A stretch of DNA of 64,000 bases from Chromobacterium rhizoryzae (GCF_020544465.1 NZ_CP066126.1:4464001-4528000), one strand, 5' to 3'. Shown: positions 19,178 to 28,105, counted from the first letter of the stretch. The notes: generated from the letters alone by a model not told the origin. Numbers and translations are program-made.

Positions 19178-20305
19178 TTACTTCAACACGCTCTCCAGCG
19201 CCTTCAGGCACAGCGCCACGTTCTCGCGGCGCGCGCCGTAGCCCATCAGGCCGATGCGCCAGGCCTTGCCGGCCAGATCGCCCAGGCCGCCGCCTATCTC
19301 CAGGTTGTACTCCTGCAACAGACGATTGCGCGTGGCCGCGTCGTCTATGCCCTCGGGAATATAAACCGCGTTCAGCTGCGGCAAGCGCGCCGCGGCGTCC
19401 ACCACGAACCTCAGCCCCAGCTTCTCCAGGCCGTCGCGCAGGATCAGATGCATGTCGCGGTGACGCCGCCAAGCCGCTTCCAGGCCCTCGCCGGCCAGCT
19501 GGCGCAGCGATTCGTGCAGCGCGTACAAGGCGTTCACCGGCGCGGTGTGATGGTAGCTGCGCTTGCCGCCGCCCCAGTAGGCCATCACCAGGGTCTGGTC
19601 CAGGAACCAGCTGGGCACCGGGCTTTGCCGCGCCTGCAGCTTGTCCACCGCCGCCGGTGAAAAAGACAAGGGCGACAAGCCGGGCACGCAGGACAGACAC
19701 TTCTGGCTGCCGGAATACACCGCGTCCACGCCCCATTCGTCCACGCGCAGCTCCACCCCGCCCAGCGAGGTCACCGCGTCGACGATGCTCAGGCAGCCGT
19801 GGCGTTTGGCCAGCGCGCACAGCGTCTTGGCGTCGGACAGCGCGCCGGTGGAGGTCTCGGCGTGAACGAAGGCCAGGAAGCGCGCGTCCGGATTGGCTTT
19901 CAAGGCGCTCTCCACCGCGTCCGGATCCACCGGCTGGCCCCAGGGGCTGTCCACCAGCACCGGCACCGCGCCCAGCCGCACCACGTTCTGGCGCATGCGC
20001 TCGCCGAACACGCCGTTGCGGCAGACGATGACCTTCTCGCCCGGCTCCACCAGGTTGACGAAGCAGGCCTCCATGCCGGCCGAACCCGGCGCCGACAGCG
20101 CCACCGTCATCGGGTTTGCGGTCTGGAACGCGTATTGCAGCAGGCTTTTCACCTCGTCCATCATCCCGACGAACAGCGGGTCCAGATGGCCGACGGTGGG
20201 GCGGGCCTGGGCGGCCAGCACTTCCGGATAAACGTCGGACGGGCCCGGCCCCATCAGAATGCGGCGCGGCGGCAGGAAGGCGGAAACTTGCGGGGCGGCT
20301 AGCAT
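19178..20305 (-). CDS. Pyridoxal-phosphate alanine-glyoxylate / serine-pyruvate aminotransferase
   Basis: A 375-residue class V aminotransferase. The start at 20305 is preceded by TTAAGGAGCTTCC. The family N-terminus ILMGPGPSDVYPEVL, the cofactor-binding region HAETSTGAL and IVDAVTSLGG, and the Schiff-base lysine in SGSQKCLSCVPGLSP are clear. It probably uses glyoxylate or pyruvate as amino acceptor with serine or alanine as donor; the exact pair is not readable. The chain runs the full length of the family and it is monocistronic. Confidence 0.88.
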   Translation of the reverse strand: MLAAPQVSAFLPPRRILMGPGPSDVYPEVLAAQARPTVGHLDPLFVGMMDEVKSLLQYAFQTANPMTVALSAPGSAGMEACFVNLVEPGEKVIVCRNGVFGERMRQNVVRLGAVPVLVDSPWGQPVDPDAVESALKANPDARFLAFVHAETSTGALSDAKTLCALAKRHGCLSIVDAVTSLGGVELRVDEWGVDAVYSGSQKCLSCVPGLSPLSFSPAAVDKLQARQSPVPSWFLDQTLVMAYWGGGKRSYHHTAPVNALYALHESLRQLAGEGLEAAWRRHRDMHLILRDGLEKLGLRFVVDAAARLPQLNAVYIPEGIDDAATRNRLLQEYNLEIGGGLGDLAGKAWRIGLMGYGARRENVALCLKALESVLK

Positions 20306-20436
20306 GGAAGCTCCTTAAGCGCGAAATCAATGGACGAAAGCGGTTTCAAGCCGGGCATGCGGCCGGCATCGAAGCGTTTGAGTGTAACAGCATAAGGCCG
20401 CCGGGCGCGCCTGTCCTGCCGGCGGTCCCGTTCAAA

Positions 20437-20466
20437 AAGAAAAAGGAGGCCGCGGCCTCCTTTGAG
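20437..20466 (-). terminator. Rho-independent terminator of the acid-shock gene
   Basis: AAAGGAGGCCGCGGCCTCCTTT is a near-perfect palindrome followed on the minus strand by TTCTTTTTG. It lies about 55 bp past the asr-like stop. Confidence 0.7.
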
Positions 20467-20521
20467 TCTTGGCCTCCCTGAGGGGCCTGTTTTTTTTAGC
20501 GAGCCAGACGCGAGGTCCGGT

Positions 20522-21055
20522 TTATTTGGCAGCCGATGCAGCGGCCTTCTTGGCCTTGCCGGCGTGCTTCTTGTGTTGAGCGGCCTTTTTCTCTACTTTC
20601 TTGGCCGGAGCGGAGGCCTCGGCCTTGGCGGCCTGGGCTTTCTGCGCCGGAGCGGAAGCGGCTTTTTTAGCGTGCTTGGCGTGCGGCTTTTTAGCGGCGT
20701 GCTTCTTGGCCGGAGCGGAAGCTTCAGCCTTGGCGGCCTGGGCTTTCTGGGCGGCGGCGGAAGCGGCCTTCTTCGCATGCTTGGCGTGCGGCTTCTTGGC
20801 GGCGTGCTTGGCCTTGGCCGGAGCGGACGCTTCGGCCTTGGCGGCCTGGGCTTTTTGCGCCGGAGCGGAAGCGGCTACCTTTTCGCCTTTCTTGGCGTGG
20901 TGGATCTTGGCCGGGTGCTTTTCAGCTTTCTTGGCGGCCGGAGCCATTTTGGCTGCCGGAGCGGAAGCGGCCGGTTTGGCGGTTTCGGCGGCGAAACCAG
21001 CGGCGGAGCTCAGGCCGAAAGCGGCGGTCAGGGCAAGCAGAGTCAGTTTGTTCAT
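20522..21055 (-). CDS. asr: Asr-like acid-shock protein, Ala/Lys-rich repeats
   Basis: A 177-residue exported protein. Residues 1-23 form a signal peptide ending GFA-AE. The mature part is almost only Ala, Lys, Pro, Ser, His and Gln, with three near-identical units built on APAQKAQAAKAEASAPAK followed by KHAAKKPHAKHAKKAAS. The APAQKAQAAK unit and the ETAKPA start of the mature chain are hallmarks of the enterobacterial periplasmic acid-shock protein Asr, which buffers or protects at low pH. Here it is considerably longer than the E. coli protein. Without the signal peptide one would mistake it for a histone H1-like protein. Confidence 0.75.
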   Translation of the reverse strand: MNKLTLLALTAAFGLSSAAGFAAETAKPAASAPAAKMAPAAKKAEKHPAKIHHAKKGEKVAASAPAQKAQAAKAEASAPAKAKHAAKKPHAKHAKKAASAAAQKAQAAKAEASAPAKKHAAKKPHAKHAKKAASAPAQKAQAAKAEASAPAKKVEKKAAQHKKHAGKAKKAAASAAK

Positions 21056-21139
21056 GATGCATCTCCAGTTTCAGGCTTGGGAGCCTTGGGCTCCCGTTCA
21101 CCGATCACATCGCGCCGGATTCGGCGCTTCCTTGAGACG

Positions 21140-21193
21140 TATCCTAGCCCTGCCCCCGTCCCGGGTCTGTTAGTCGCTTGTAAGCCCGTGTAA
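21140..21193 (-). promoter_or_regulatory. Putative asr promoter with TTACA-N5-TTACA direct repeat
   Basis: On the minus strand two TTACA boxes (21189-21193 and 21179-21183) are spaced by five bases, about one helical turn apart, as expected for an OmpR-family activator. A TAGGAT -10-like hexamer lies at 21141-21146. In E. coli asr is activated by RstA, whose box contains GTTACA. The functional link here is inference. Confidence 0.4.
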
Positions 21194-21212
21194 CGTCAAG
21201 TACGGCGCGCCC

Positions 21213-21920
21213 TCAAGGCTTCCTCTTCGCCGTCGTCACCTGGTACACCCCGCCGAACAGGGTGCGCTTGCTCCAGTCGAAGCCGTCCGCCTCTTGCGCG
21301 TAGTCGCGAATCTCATGGTTCCACAAGGCCTCGGCGAACGGCTCCAGCACGCGGTTCACCCATTTGAGCAGCCAGCCTATCGGCTGCCACGGCTTGGGCC
21401 TATGGTAGTCGACGAAGACCGCGCGGCCGCCGGGCGGCACCTGGGACAGCATATTGTCGACGATGGCGCGCTTCAGATGATCCGGCACCTCATGCAGCAG
21501 GAAGAAACTGCAGATCAAGTTGAAATCGTCGGACTCCAGCCGGTGATTGCCGGCGTTGGCGCGCACCACCGCGGCTTGGGGGCGATCGCGCAGCTTGCGC
21601 TCGGCGTGCTCTATCTGCACCGGCGTGATGTCGGTGAGCACGAAGCGCCCGTCCCCGCCCACCCGGTCCGCCGCGCGCTGCACCAGGTCGCCGTAGACAT
21701 GGGCCACCTGCCACACCTTGTCGCCGGGGCGGATCTGCTCCAGATAGGCGCGCATCAGCCTTTGATCGTTGAAGAACAACAAGACGCGCACCACCAGGTT
21801 GCGATCCAGCCAGCCGGCCTTGCGCGGGTTGACGTAAGCCCAGTCGTACACCTGGGTCATGTATTCCGGCACGCCCTCGTAATACGGGTCTACCGGCAGT
21901 TTGGGGTGGTTTTGGGTCAT
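21213..21920 (-). CDS. rquA: RquA-like rhodoquinone biosynthesis methyltransferase homologue
   Basis: A 235-residue protein of the class I methyltransferase fold. Instead of a GxGxG loop it has VWQVAHVYGDLVQRAADRV, and it carries FFLLHEVPDHLKRAI, VFVDYHRPKPWQPIGW and VLEPFAEALWNHEI, the set I associate with RquA, the enzyme that converts ubiquinone to rhodoquinone. ATG 21920 is annotated; a TTG 21 bases upstream has a better-spaced GGAG and cannot be excluded. It stands alone. If functional it would let the cell use fumarate reduction under low oxygen. Confidence 0.68.
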   Translation of the reverse strand: MTQNHPKLPVDPYYEGVPEYMTQVYDWAYVNPRKAGWLDRNLVVRVLLFFNDQRLMRAYLEQIRPGDKVWQVAHVYGDLVQRAADRVGGDGRFVLTDITPVQIEHAERKLRDRPQAAVVRANAGNHRLESDDFNLICSFFLLHEVPDHLKRAIVDNMLSQVPPGGRAVFVDYHRPKPWQPIGWLLKWVNRVLEPFAEALWNHEIRDYAQEADGFDWSKRTLFGGVYQVTTAKRKP

Positions 21921-22032
21921 CGCGCAGCCATCTGAAAGCAAGAAAGCTCCAGACTAGCAAAACCGGCCGGCGATATTTTTGAGGCAAGCCAAGAAAGCTG
22001 GCGGATAGGCCGGCCGCGGCCGGCCTTTAGGC

Positions 22033-22806
22033 TCAATCGGCCAGGGTCAGCACCACCGGAGTGTGGTCGGACGGACGCTCCCATTTGCGCGGTGCCTTGT
22101 CGATCACACATTCCAGCGCGCGCGGCTTCAAGGCGTCGCTGACCAGGATGTGGTCGATGCGCACGCCCTTGTTGCGACGGAACATCATCGCGCGGTAATC
22201 CCACCAGCTGTACTGCTTCTCCTCCTGATTGAACAGGCGGAAGCTGTCGCTCAGGCCCAGCGCGATCAAGCGGCGGAAGGATTCGCGTTCCGGCGTGCTG
22301 CACAACACTTGTTCGTGCCAGCTTTCCGGGTCGTACACATCACGGTCTTCCGGCGCGATATTGTAATCGCCCAGCAACAGCAGCCGCGGGTGGCGTTGCA
22401 GCTCCGCGGCGACATAGCGCTCCAGATTGGCCAGCCACTCCAGCTTGTACGGATACTTGGGCGAATCCACCGCCTCGCCGTTGACGAAATAGCCGCAGAT
22501 CACGCGGATGCCGTTCACCGTGGCGGCGATCACCCGGCGCTGCTCGTCGCCGTAATCGGGGATGCCGAGCACCACGTCTTCCAGCTCCAGCGGCGCGCGC
22601 ACCAGAATGGCCACGCCGTTGTAGGTTTTCTGGCCGAACCAGGCCGCGCGGTAGCCGGCCGCTTCGATCTCGGCCAAGGGAAACACGTCCTGATCCATTT
22701 TCAGCTCTTGCAGGCAGAGCACGTCCACCGGGCTGTCCGACAGCCATTGGATCACCTGCGGCAGGCGGACCTTGAGGGAATTGACGTTCCAGGTGGCAAA
22801 ACGCAT
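22033..22806 (-). CDS. xth: Exodeoxyribonuclease III / AP endonuclease
   Basis: A 257-residue enzyme. The start at 22806 (MRFATWNVNSLKVRL) is the canonical N-terminus of the family, with GGAGAG upstream; the longer frame is not needed. The catalytic signatures LQELKM, GDYNIAPEDRDVYDP and the terminal SDHTPVV (Asp-His pair) are all present. It cleaves at abasic sites and removes 3' blocks during base-excision repair. It is monocistronic, with an AT-rich upstream region containing a GTTTAAAC palindrome. Confidence 0.93.
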   Translation of the reverse strand: MRFATWNVNSLKVRLPQVIQWLSDSPVDVLCLQELKMDQDVFPLAEIEAAGYRAAWFGQKTYNGVAILVRAPLELEDVVLGIPDYGDEQRRVIAATVNGIRVICGYFVNGEAVDSPKYPYKLEWLANLERYVAAELQRHPRLLLLGDYNIAPEDRDVYDPESWHEQVLCSTPERESFRRLIALGLSDSFRLFNQEEKQYSWWDYRAMMFRRNKGVRIDHILVSDALKPRALECVIDKAPRKWERPSDHTPVVLTLAD

Positions 22807-23413
22807 CGGCGGGCTCTCCAAATGTTTTTCATGCAAAGGCCGACACCATAACCGCAGCGCGCGGCACTGCCAAGCTTTGGGCGGCGACAGTCGATGGCGT
22901 CGATTATTTGATGCTTGATTAAACAAAAGTGTTTAAACAAATAAACAACAGCCGGACGACGGGAATTTGCCAAGGCCCGGAACCCCGGCCTATGATCGAA
23001 AGCGTCGTCGTAACCGGAGCAAGTTCTTGACTATCAAGCACAAGCAGCACGACGCGCAACAGGCATTATGCCCGACGCGCAACCCCAACCGCCCTCGTCT
23101 GGCGCCGTTGACCCCGCCGTTCTCGATGCGGACCCCTACCTTCCAGCACCGCCACACCCTGCAGCCGCTGACGCCGCCCGCCAAACCAGAGCGGGACGAC
23201 TGAATCTTTTTAGCCGCGCGATCCGCGGCAAAAAAAAGGCGCCTCCGTCTACACGGAGGCGCGCAATAGACACTATATCAATCTACCCTGATATGCGTCT
23301 GGCTCGCTTGCTGCTCTGGAGATAACCCACTGAGCAAAAAATTAGAGCCGCGGCGCTTCACAAGAGTTCCGACAAAGCCCGGAATATTTTTCCCTCAGCA
23401 TAAAACGGCCGTT
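22807..23413. other. 607-bp intergenic region between xth and prlC
   Basis: The xth-proximal 130 bp is AT-rich (TTTGTTTAAACACTTTTG on the minus strand) and likely holds the xth promoter. The middle carries short ORFs on the plus strand (22967-23203, 23068-23325) without ribosome sites or recognisable products. The prlC terminator is at 23230-23262. Confidence 0.5.
23230..23262 (-). terminator. Rho-independent terminator of prlC
   Basis: GCGCCTCCGT/ACGGAGGCGC stem with a 4-base loop, followed on the minus strand by eight T residues. It is about 150 bp past the prlC stop. Confidence 0.8.
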
Positions 23414-25447
23414 TCAAACTGTTTCCACCATGCCGGAATGGCGCAGCAAGGCGTCGATCTGCGGATCGCGGCCGCGGAAGGCGCGGAAGGATTCCAGCGC
23501 CGGACGGCTGCCGCCCACCGCCAGGATCTCGTCCCAGAAGCGCTTGCCGGTGTCCGCATTGGCGCCGCCGGCCTCCTCGAAGGCCGCGTAGGCGTCCGCG
23601 GACAGCACTTCCGCCCACTTGTAGCTGTAATAGCCGGCCGAATAGCCGCCGGCGAAAATGTGGCTGAAGCTGTTGGGGAAGCGGTTGTAGGCCGGCGGGA
23701 AGTTCACCGCCACCTCGCCGCGCACCTCTTCCAACAGGGCCAGCCAATCGCCCTTGTCGGCGTCGAAGACGCTGTACAGCTGCAGGTCGAACAGCGCGAA
23801 CTCCAGCTGGCGCACCGTGGCCATGCCGCTCTGGAAGTTCTTGGCCGCCAGCATCTTGTCGAACAGCTCGCGCGGCAAGGTCGCGCCGCTGTCCACATGG
23901 CGGGTCATGCCCTGCACCACGTCCCATTCCCAGGCGAAGTTCTCCAGGAACTGGCTGGGCAGCTCCACCGCGTCCCATTCCACGCCGTTGATGCCGGCCA
24001 CGCCCAGTTCGTCGACGCGGGTCAGCATATGATGCAGGCCATGGCCGAACTCGTGGAACAAGGTGATCACTTCGTCGTGGGTGAACAGCGCCGGCTTGTC
24101 GCCCACCGGGCGGGTGAAGTTGCAGGTCAGATAGGCGATCGGGGTCTGCACCTGGCCGCTCTTGCGGCGGCGGCCGCGCGCGTCGTCCATCCAGGCGCCG
24201 GAGCGCTTGCCGTCGCGGGCGTACAGGTCGAAATAAAAGCTGCCGACCAGTTGGCCGTCCTTGTGGATGTCGAAGAAGCGCACGTCCTGATGCCAGACCG
24301 GCGCGCTGCTAGGCCGCACCTCGATGCCGAACAGCGTGGACACCACGCCGAATAGGCCGGGCAGCACCTTGCTTTCCGGGAAGTACTGCTTCACTTCTTG
24401 CTCGGAGAAGGCGTAGCGCGCCACCCGCAGCTTTTCCGCGGCGTAGGCCAGATCCCAGGCTTCCAGCTTGGCCAGGCCCAGCTCGGTGGCGGCGAAGGCC
24501 TCCAGTTCCTGGCGGTCCTTGACCGCGAACGGCTTGGCGCGCGCGGCCAGATCGCGCAGGAAGGCGATCACCTGTTCCGGGCTTTCCGCCATCTTGGTGA
24601 ACAGAGACAGTTCGGCGAAGTTGGCGAAGCCCAGCAGCTGGGCCTCCTCGCGCGCCAGTTTCAGCTTTTCGCGGATGATGGGGCTGTTGTCGCGTTCGGC
24701 CGGGCCGAACTCCGACGCGCGCTGCACATTGGCCTGGTACAGCTTTTCGCGCAGCGCGCGGTTGTCCGCGTACTGCAGCACCGGGAAGTAGAACGGGAAT
24801 TGCAGCGTGATCTTGTAGCCGCTCTTGTCGTCGCCGGCCGCGGCGGCGGCGAACAGTTCCAGCGAATCCTCGGGCACGCCGGACAGCTCGGCCTTGTCCT
24901 CGATATACAGGCTGAAGGCGTCGGTGGCGTCCAGCACGTTCTGCTCGAACTTGGCGGACAGCTCCGCCAGCCGCGTCTGGATGGCGGCGAAGCGCTCTTT
25001 TTCCGCCTGCGGCAATTCCGCGCCGGACAGGCGGAAATCGCGCAGATCGTTGGATACGATCTTCTTGCGCGCCGCGCTATAGCCGGCGTGCTCAGGGCTG
25101 GCCGCCAGCGCCTTGAAGCGGGCGAACAGCTCCAGGTTCTGGCCCATCTCGGTCCAGAACTCGGAAATTCTCGGGATATTGCTGTTGTAGGCCTCGCGCA
25201 GCTCCGGCGTGTTCACCACCGCGTTCAGATGGCCCACCACGCCCCAGGCGCGGCCCAGATGCTCGGTGGCGTCGGTCAGCGGATCGACGAAGCTTTCCCA
25301 GCTGGGCGCGCCCTGCTCCGCGGTCAGCCGCGCCACCGCGGCGCGCGCGGCGGACAGCAATTCGTCGATGGCGGGGGAAATGTGCTCCGGCTTGATCTCC
25401 GCGAAACGGGTCAATCCGGAAAAGTCCAGCAAGGGGTTCTGGCTCAT
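23414..25447 (-). CDS. prlC: Oligopeptidase A (M3 zinc metallopeptidase)
   Basis: A 677-residue cytosolic endopeptidase, the normal length for PrlC/OpdA. The zinc site TLFHEFGHGLHHML lies at about residue 465, and the family segment ARGRRRKSGQVQTPIAYLTCNF is clear upstream of it. It degrades short peptides, including cleaved signal peptides and products of larger proteases. The start has AGGAT 6 bases upstream. It is divergent from the gamma carbonic anhydrase gene, separated by 59 bp. Confidence 0.95.
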   Translation of the reverse strand: MSQNPLLDFSGLTRFAEIKPEHISPAIDELLSAARAAVARLTAEQGAPSWESFVDPLTDATEHLGRAWGVVGHLNAVVNTPELREAYNSNIPRISEFWTEMGQNLELFARFKALAASPEHAGYSAARKKIVSNDLRDFRLSGAELPQAEKERFAAIQTRLAELSAKFEQNVLDATDAFSLYIEDKAELSGVPEDSLELFAAAAAGDDKSGYKITLQFPFYFPVLQYADNRALREKLYQANVQRASEFGPAERDNSPIIREKLKLAREEAQLLGFANFAELSLFTKMAESPEQVIAFLRDLAARAKPFAVKDRQELEAFAATELGLAKLEAWDLAYAAEKLRVARYAFSEQEVKQYFPESKVLPGLFGVVSTLFGIEVRPSSAPVWHQDVRFFDIHKDGQLVGSFYFDLYARDGKRSGAWMDDARGRRRKSGQVQTPIAYLTCNFTRPVGDKPALFTHDEVITLFHEFGHGLHHMLTRVDELGVAGINGVEWDAVELPSQFLENFAWEWDVVQGMTRHVDSGATLPRELFDKMLAAKNFQSGMATVRQLEFALFDLQLYSVFDADKGDWLALLEEVRGEVAVNFPPAYNRFPNSFSHIFAGGYSAGYYSYKWAEVLSADAYAAFEEAGGANADTGKRFWDEILAVGGSRPALESFRAFRGRDPQIDALLRHSGMVETV

Positions 25448-25506
25448 ATTGGCATCCTGTGGGGGTATGATAGGAACTTTACCCGATTTCAGATGAGGAC
25501 AGACCG

Positions 25507-26052
25507 ATGAAAAGCAATATCCGCCCTTATGACGGGCATCAGCCGCAGATCCACGACAGCTGCTACATCGACCCGGCTGCCGTGGTCATCGGCGAAGTCT
25601 CGTTGGCGGAGGGCGCGTCGGTCTGGCCCTGTGCGGTGATACGCGGCGACGTCAACGCCATCAGCATAGGCGAGAACTCCAACATCCAGGACTTCGCCAT
25701 GCTGCACGTCAGCCACAGAAGCGCAGCGGACCCCGTCGGCGCGCCGCTGGTGATAGGCCGCAACGTCACCATCGGCCACCACGTCACCCTGCACGGCTGC
25801 ACCATAGGCGACGAAGTGCTGGTCGGCATCGGCAGCATCGTGCTGGACCGCGCGGTGATAGAACCGCGAGTGCTGATCGGGGCCGGCAGCCTGGTGCCGC
25901 CGGGCAAGCGGCTGGAGTCCGGCTATCTTTATCTGGGCAACCCGGTCAAGCAGGCGCGGCCGCTGACCGACAAAGAGCTGGCCTATTTCCAATACTCCGC
26001 CGAACACTATCTGCGCGTGGCGGCCAAGCACAAACCCAATCTGGAGGATTGA
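25507..26052 (+). CDS. Gamma-class carbonic anhydrase family protein (YrdA-like)
   Basis: A 181-residue left-handed beta-helix protein. Hexapeptide repeats run from about residue 20 to 145 (VVIGEVSLAEGASVWPCAVI, IGRNVTIGHHVTLHGCTIGDEVLVGIGS). Three histidines in the expected places (MLHVSH and GHHVTLHG) could bind zinc or iron. The C-terminal helix ends AAKHKPNLED. Members are often called YrdA/PaaY; carbonic anhydrase activity has been shown for some and not for others. It overlaps the ribosome binding region of the next gene, so the two form an operon. Confidence 0.87.
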   Translation: MKSNIRPYDGHQPQIHDSCYIDPAAVVIGEVSLAEGASVWPCAVIRGDVNAISIGENSNIQDFAMLHVSHRSAADPVGAPLVIGRNVTIGHHVTLHGCTIGDEVLVGIGSIVLDRAVIEPRVLIGAGSLVPPGKRLESGYLYLGNPVKQARPLTDKELAYFQYSAEHYLRVAAKHKPNLED

Positions 26053-26054
26053 AG

Positions 26055-26582
26055 ATGCAAGACGGCGCGGAAGAACTGGAATACGTCGGCTTCTGGCTGC
26101 GGGTGCTGGCCAGCCTGATCGACACCCTGCTGCTGTGCCTGGCGCTGGCGCCGGCGATCTGGCTGCTGGCCGGCGGCGGCGGCGAAACCCGCCGCGTGGC
26201 GGAAAGCGGCGACGGCTGGATGATGCAGGCCTTCATGATGCAAGGCGGCTTCGAATTGAGCCCGCTGGCCGGCCTGATGGTCAACTGGGTGCTGCCGGCG
26301 GCGGCGGTGCTGGCTTTCTGGTGGTTCAAGAGCAGCACGCCGGGCAAGATGCTGCTGGGCGCGCGCATCGTGGACGCCAAAACCGGCGCGCCGATGACGC
26401 CGATGCAGGCGGCGCTGCGCTATCTCGGCTACTTCGTATCCTGCTTCCCCTTCTTGCTGGGCCTGATCTGGGTGGGCCTGGACGCGCGCAAACAGGGCTG
26501 GCACGACAAGATCGCCGGCACCGTGGTGGTGCGGGCCAAGCGCCTGGGCAAACAGCCTGTGCGCTTTGAGCAACAAGCCTGA
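26055..26582 (+). CDS. RDD family membrane protein
   Basis: A 175-residue protein with the RDD hallmark: YVGFWLRVLASLIDTLLLCLALAP near the start (Arg and Asp in helix 1), a second helix at about 75-95, and STPGKMLLGARIVDAKTG followed by a third helix and RKQGWHDKIAGTVVV. RDD proteins are small inner-membrane proteins of largely unknown role, some linked to transport. The ATG at 26055 was chosen; the GGAGG site lies inside the end of the carbonic anhydrase gene, indicating coupling. Confidence 0.87.
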   Translation: MQDGAEELEYVGFWLRVLASLIDTLLLCLALAPAIWLLAGGGGETRRVAESGDGWMMQAFMMQGGFELSPLAGLMVNWVLPAAAVLAFWWFKSSTPGKMLLGARIVDAKTGAPMTPMQAALRYLGYFVSCFPFLLGLIWVGLDARKQGWHDKIAGTVVVRAKRLGKQPVRFEQQA

Positions 26583-26826
26583 TTTTCCCTCGCGCCGCCG
26601 GCCCCGGCGGCGCGCTTTCCTGCCCCTTCCCTCCCTAAGCCCGCGCGCAAGCCCCATCTCCTCTTTATTTCCAACTGCCATTAAGTACGGCAGAAAATAA
26701 AATCAAAGGTTATATAACTACAGGGCAGCAGCGGTTACCGCCGCGGCTCGCACATCGCCATTGGGCCTGGGCGTCCCACCGGGCGCTCCAACTTCTCTGA
26801 TGTTATTGATCTCAAGGAGTCCAAAC

Positions 26827-27294
26827 ATGACTATCGATCGCGATCAAAAATCCGGCCTGTTCATCGTCAGCTACAACGTCAACAAACCCGGCCAGGCGGG
26901 CGGCCTGAACCTGCGGCTGGATCTGACCGTGTACACCCCGTCGCGCCATATCACCGGCCGCGCCACCATCACCCACGCCACGCTGCAGCCGCTGGTGTTC
27001 GAGCACCCGATCCAGGGCCGCTACGAAGAGCAGGGCCGCGATATCGAACTGCATCTGGTGGGCGCGCCGCGCCTGCACGAGCAGCACGCGCAAAACCAGG
27101 CCCACGCGGCCGGCCACGCGCTGCTGGAACAGTTCTTCTTCGACGGCCAACTGAAAGACGGCTGGCAAGCCGGCAACAACTCCAAGGCGCGCTACGCCTT
27201 CTTCCAGAACCAGCAATGGCACGAGCAGCTGGGTCAGGAAGTGCGCCTGGCGGATGAAATCAACAACGCGATCAAAGCGTTGAACCTGCGCTAA
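26827..27294 (+). CDS. DUF1842-like small protein of unknown function
   Basis: A 155-residue soluble protein, probably a beta-sandwich (alternating strands such as LNLRLDLTVYTPSRHITGRA and QPLVFEHPIQGRYEEQGRD). AAGGAG lies before the ATG. I recall similar proteins under DUF1842 in Burkholderiales and Chromobacterium, but the assignment is from memory. It has no signal peptide, stands alone, and is followed by a good terminator. Function unknown. Confidence 0.65.
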   Translation: MTIDRDQKSGLFIVSYNVNKPGQAGGLNLRLDLTVYTPSRHITGRATITHATLQPLVFEHPIQGRYEEQGRDIELHLVGAPRLHEQHAQNQAHAAGHALLEQFFFDGQLKDGWQAGNNSKARYAFFQNQQWHEQLGQEVRLADEINNAIKALNLR

Positions 27295-27336
27295 GCGCAT
27301 GCGCCCGGCCCATGGCCGGGCCATCCATCAGTACCC

Positions 27337-27362
27337 GAAGCCCGCCCCCAGGCGGGCTTTGG
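27337..27362 (+). terminator. Rho-independent terminator of the DUF1842-like gene
   Basis: AAGCCCGCC/GGCGGGCTT stem with a short loop followed by TTGGG, 43 bp downstream of the stop codon. Confidence 0.6.
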
Positions 27363-28041
27363 GCGTCTTGACGCGGACTCAGGGAAGAAGCGGCAAGCGG
27401 CAGCGCAGTCATGGCCGGGCCTCCTCAGAGTGCGGAGACGGCAAGGGGGACGGTAATAAGAAATGAGACAAATAGCGGATGAGCATGGGGCCTCCTTCTT
27501 CGAAAAGATCGGCCCGGCACCCGTTTCCACTCGGGTGGCGGGCAGGCGGCAGGGGTGGAAAACCGACAAGAAGGCAATCGGCAGGCGCTAGGCCTCCCTG
27601 CCACCCCCCGCCTTACAGACGTGGAATGGCTCAGACGCGCGCATACAACGCGTCTGCCTTCTTAACAGCAATACGGGTTTCCACTCCCGGTGCTGCTATG
27701 GCGGCAGCACGGCAAGGATTGTTGCTTGCCTGTCCATCAGGGTCAAGGCCATGGCGGCCACTGTTCCCGGCTAAGCAGCGAGAACTCCACCACACATGGG
27801 GAAAAACAGGCACGTGACAGGGTTAGCGAACCGGCGCACTGAGAACCGGCAGACCATCAAGGTCTCCCTGCCACTGCCTGCCATAGGAAACACAACTACG
27901 TTGCTTTAAATAGATGCGAGAAAACCACTCTCGACAAAGGAATCAATACATTTAGGGCGCCAAATCCGGTTCCGCCAATTGAACGACACGACCAAGATTG
28001 TACTTGCCGGTTCATCAGGGCCAAAGCCATGGCGATCAGCG
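27363..28041. repeat. Repeat-rich non-coding region with two degenerate tandem units
   Basis: No convincing protein gene. Two motifs occur twice each at a spacing of roughly 270-280 bp: motif B (CGGCAGGC..CCTCCCTGCC at about 27575-27602; CGGCAGACC..TCTCCCTGCC at about 27846-27872) and motif C (GCTTGCCTGTCCATCAGGGT at about 27723-27742; ACTTGCCGGTTCATCAGGGC at about 28002-28021, each followed by CAAxGCCATGGCG). Small minus-strand peptide ORFs with AGGAGG sites also occur (for example at 27489 and 27412). The layout resembles tandem small-RNA or small-toxin loci, but no family can be named. Confidence 0.45.
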
Positions 28042-28072
28042 TAAAAATAACACCCCGCCTGGGCGGGGTGTT
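28042..28072 (-). terminator. Rho-independent terminator of the small hypothetical gene
   Basis: AACACCCCGCC/GGCGGGGTGTT stem followed on the minus strand by ATTTTTAC; 34 bp past the stop of the 28106-28375 gene. Confidence 0.75.
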
Positions 28073-28105
28073 GGCCTGCAATGGACGAAGGGGCGCGGGA
28101 GTCCT

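Noticed and set aside
20522..21055. Histone H1-like nucleoid protein
   Set aside because: A clear signal peptide and the APAQKAQAAK repeats point to a periplasmic acid-shock protein.
22967..23325. Small plus-strand ORFs before prlC
   Set aside because: No ribosome sites, no recognisable sequence and overlap with a terminator.
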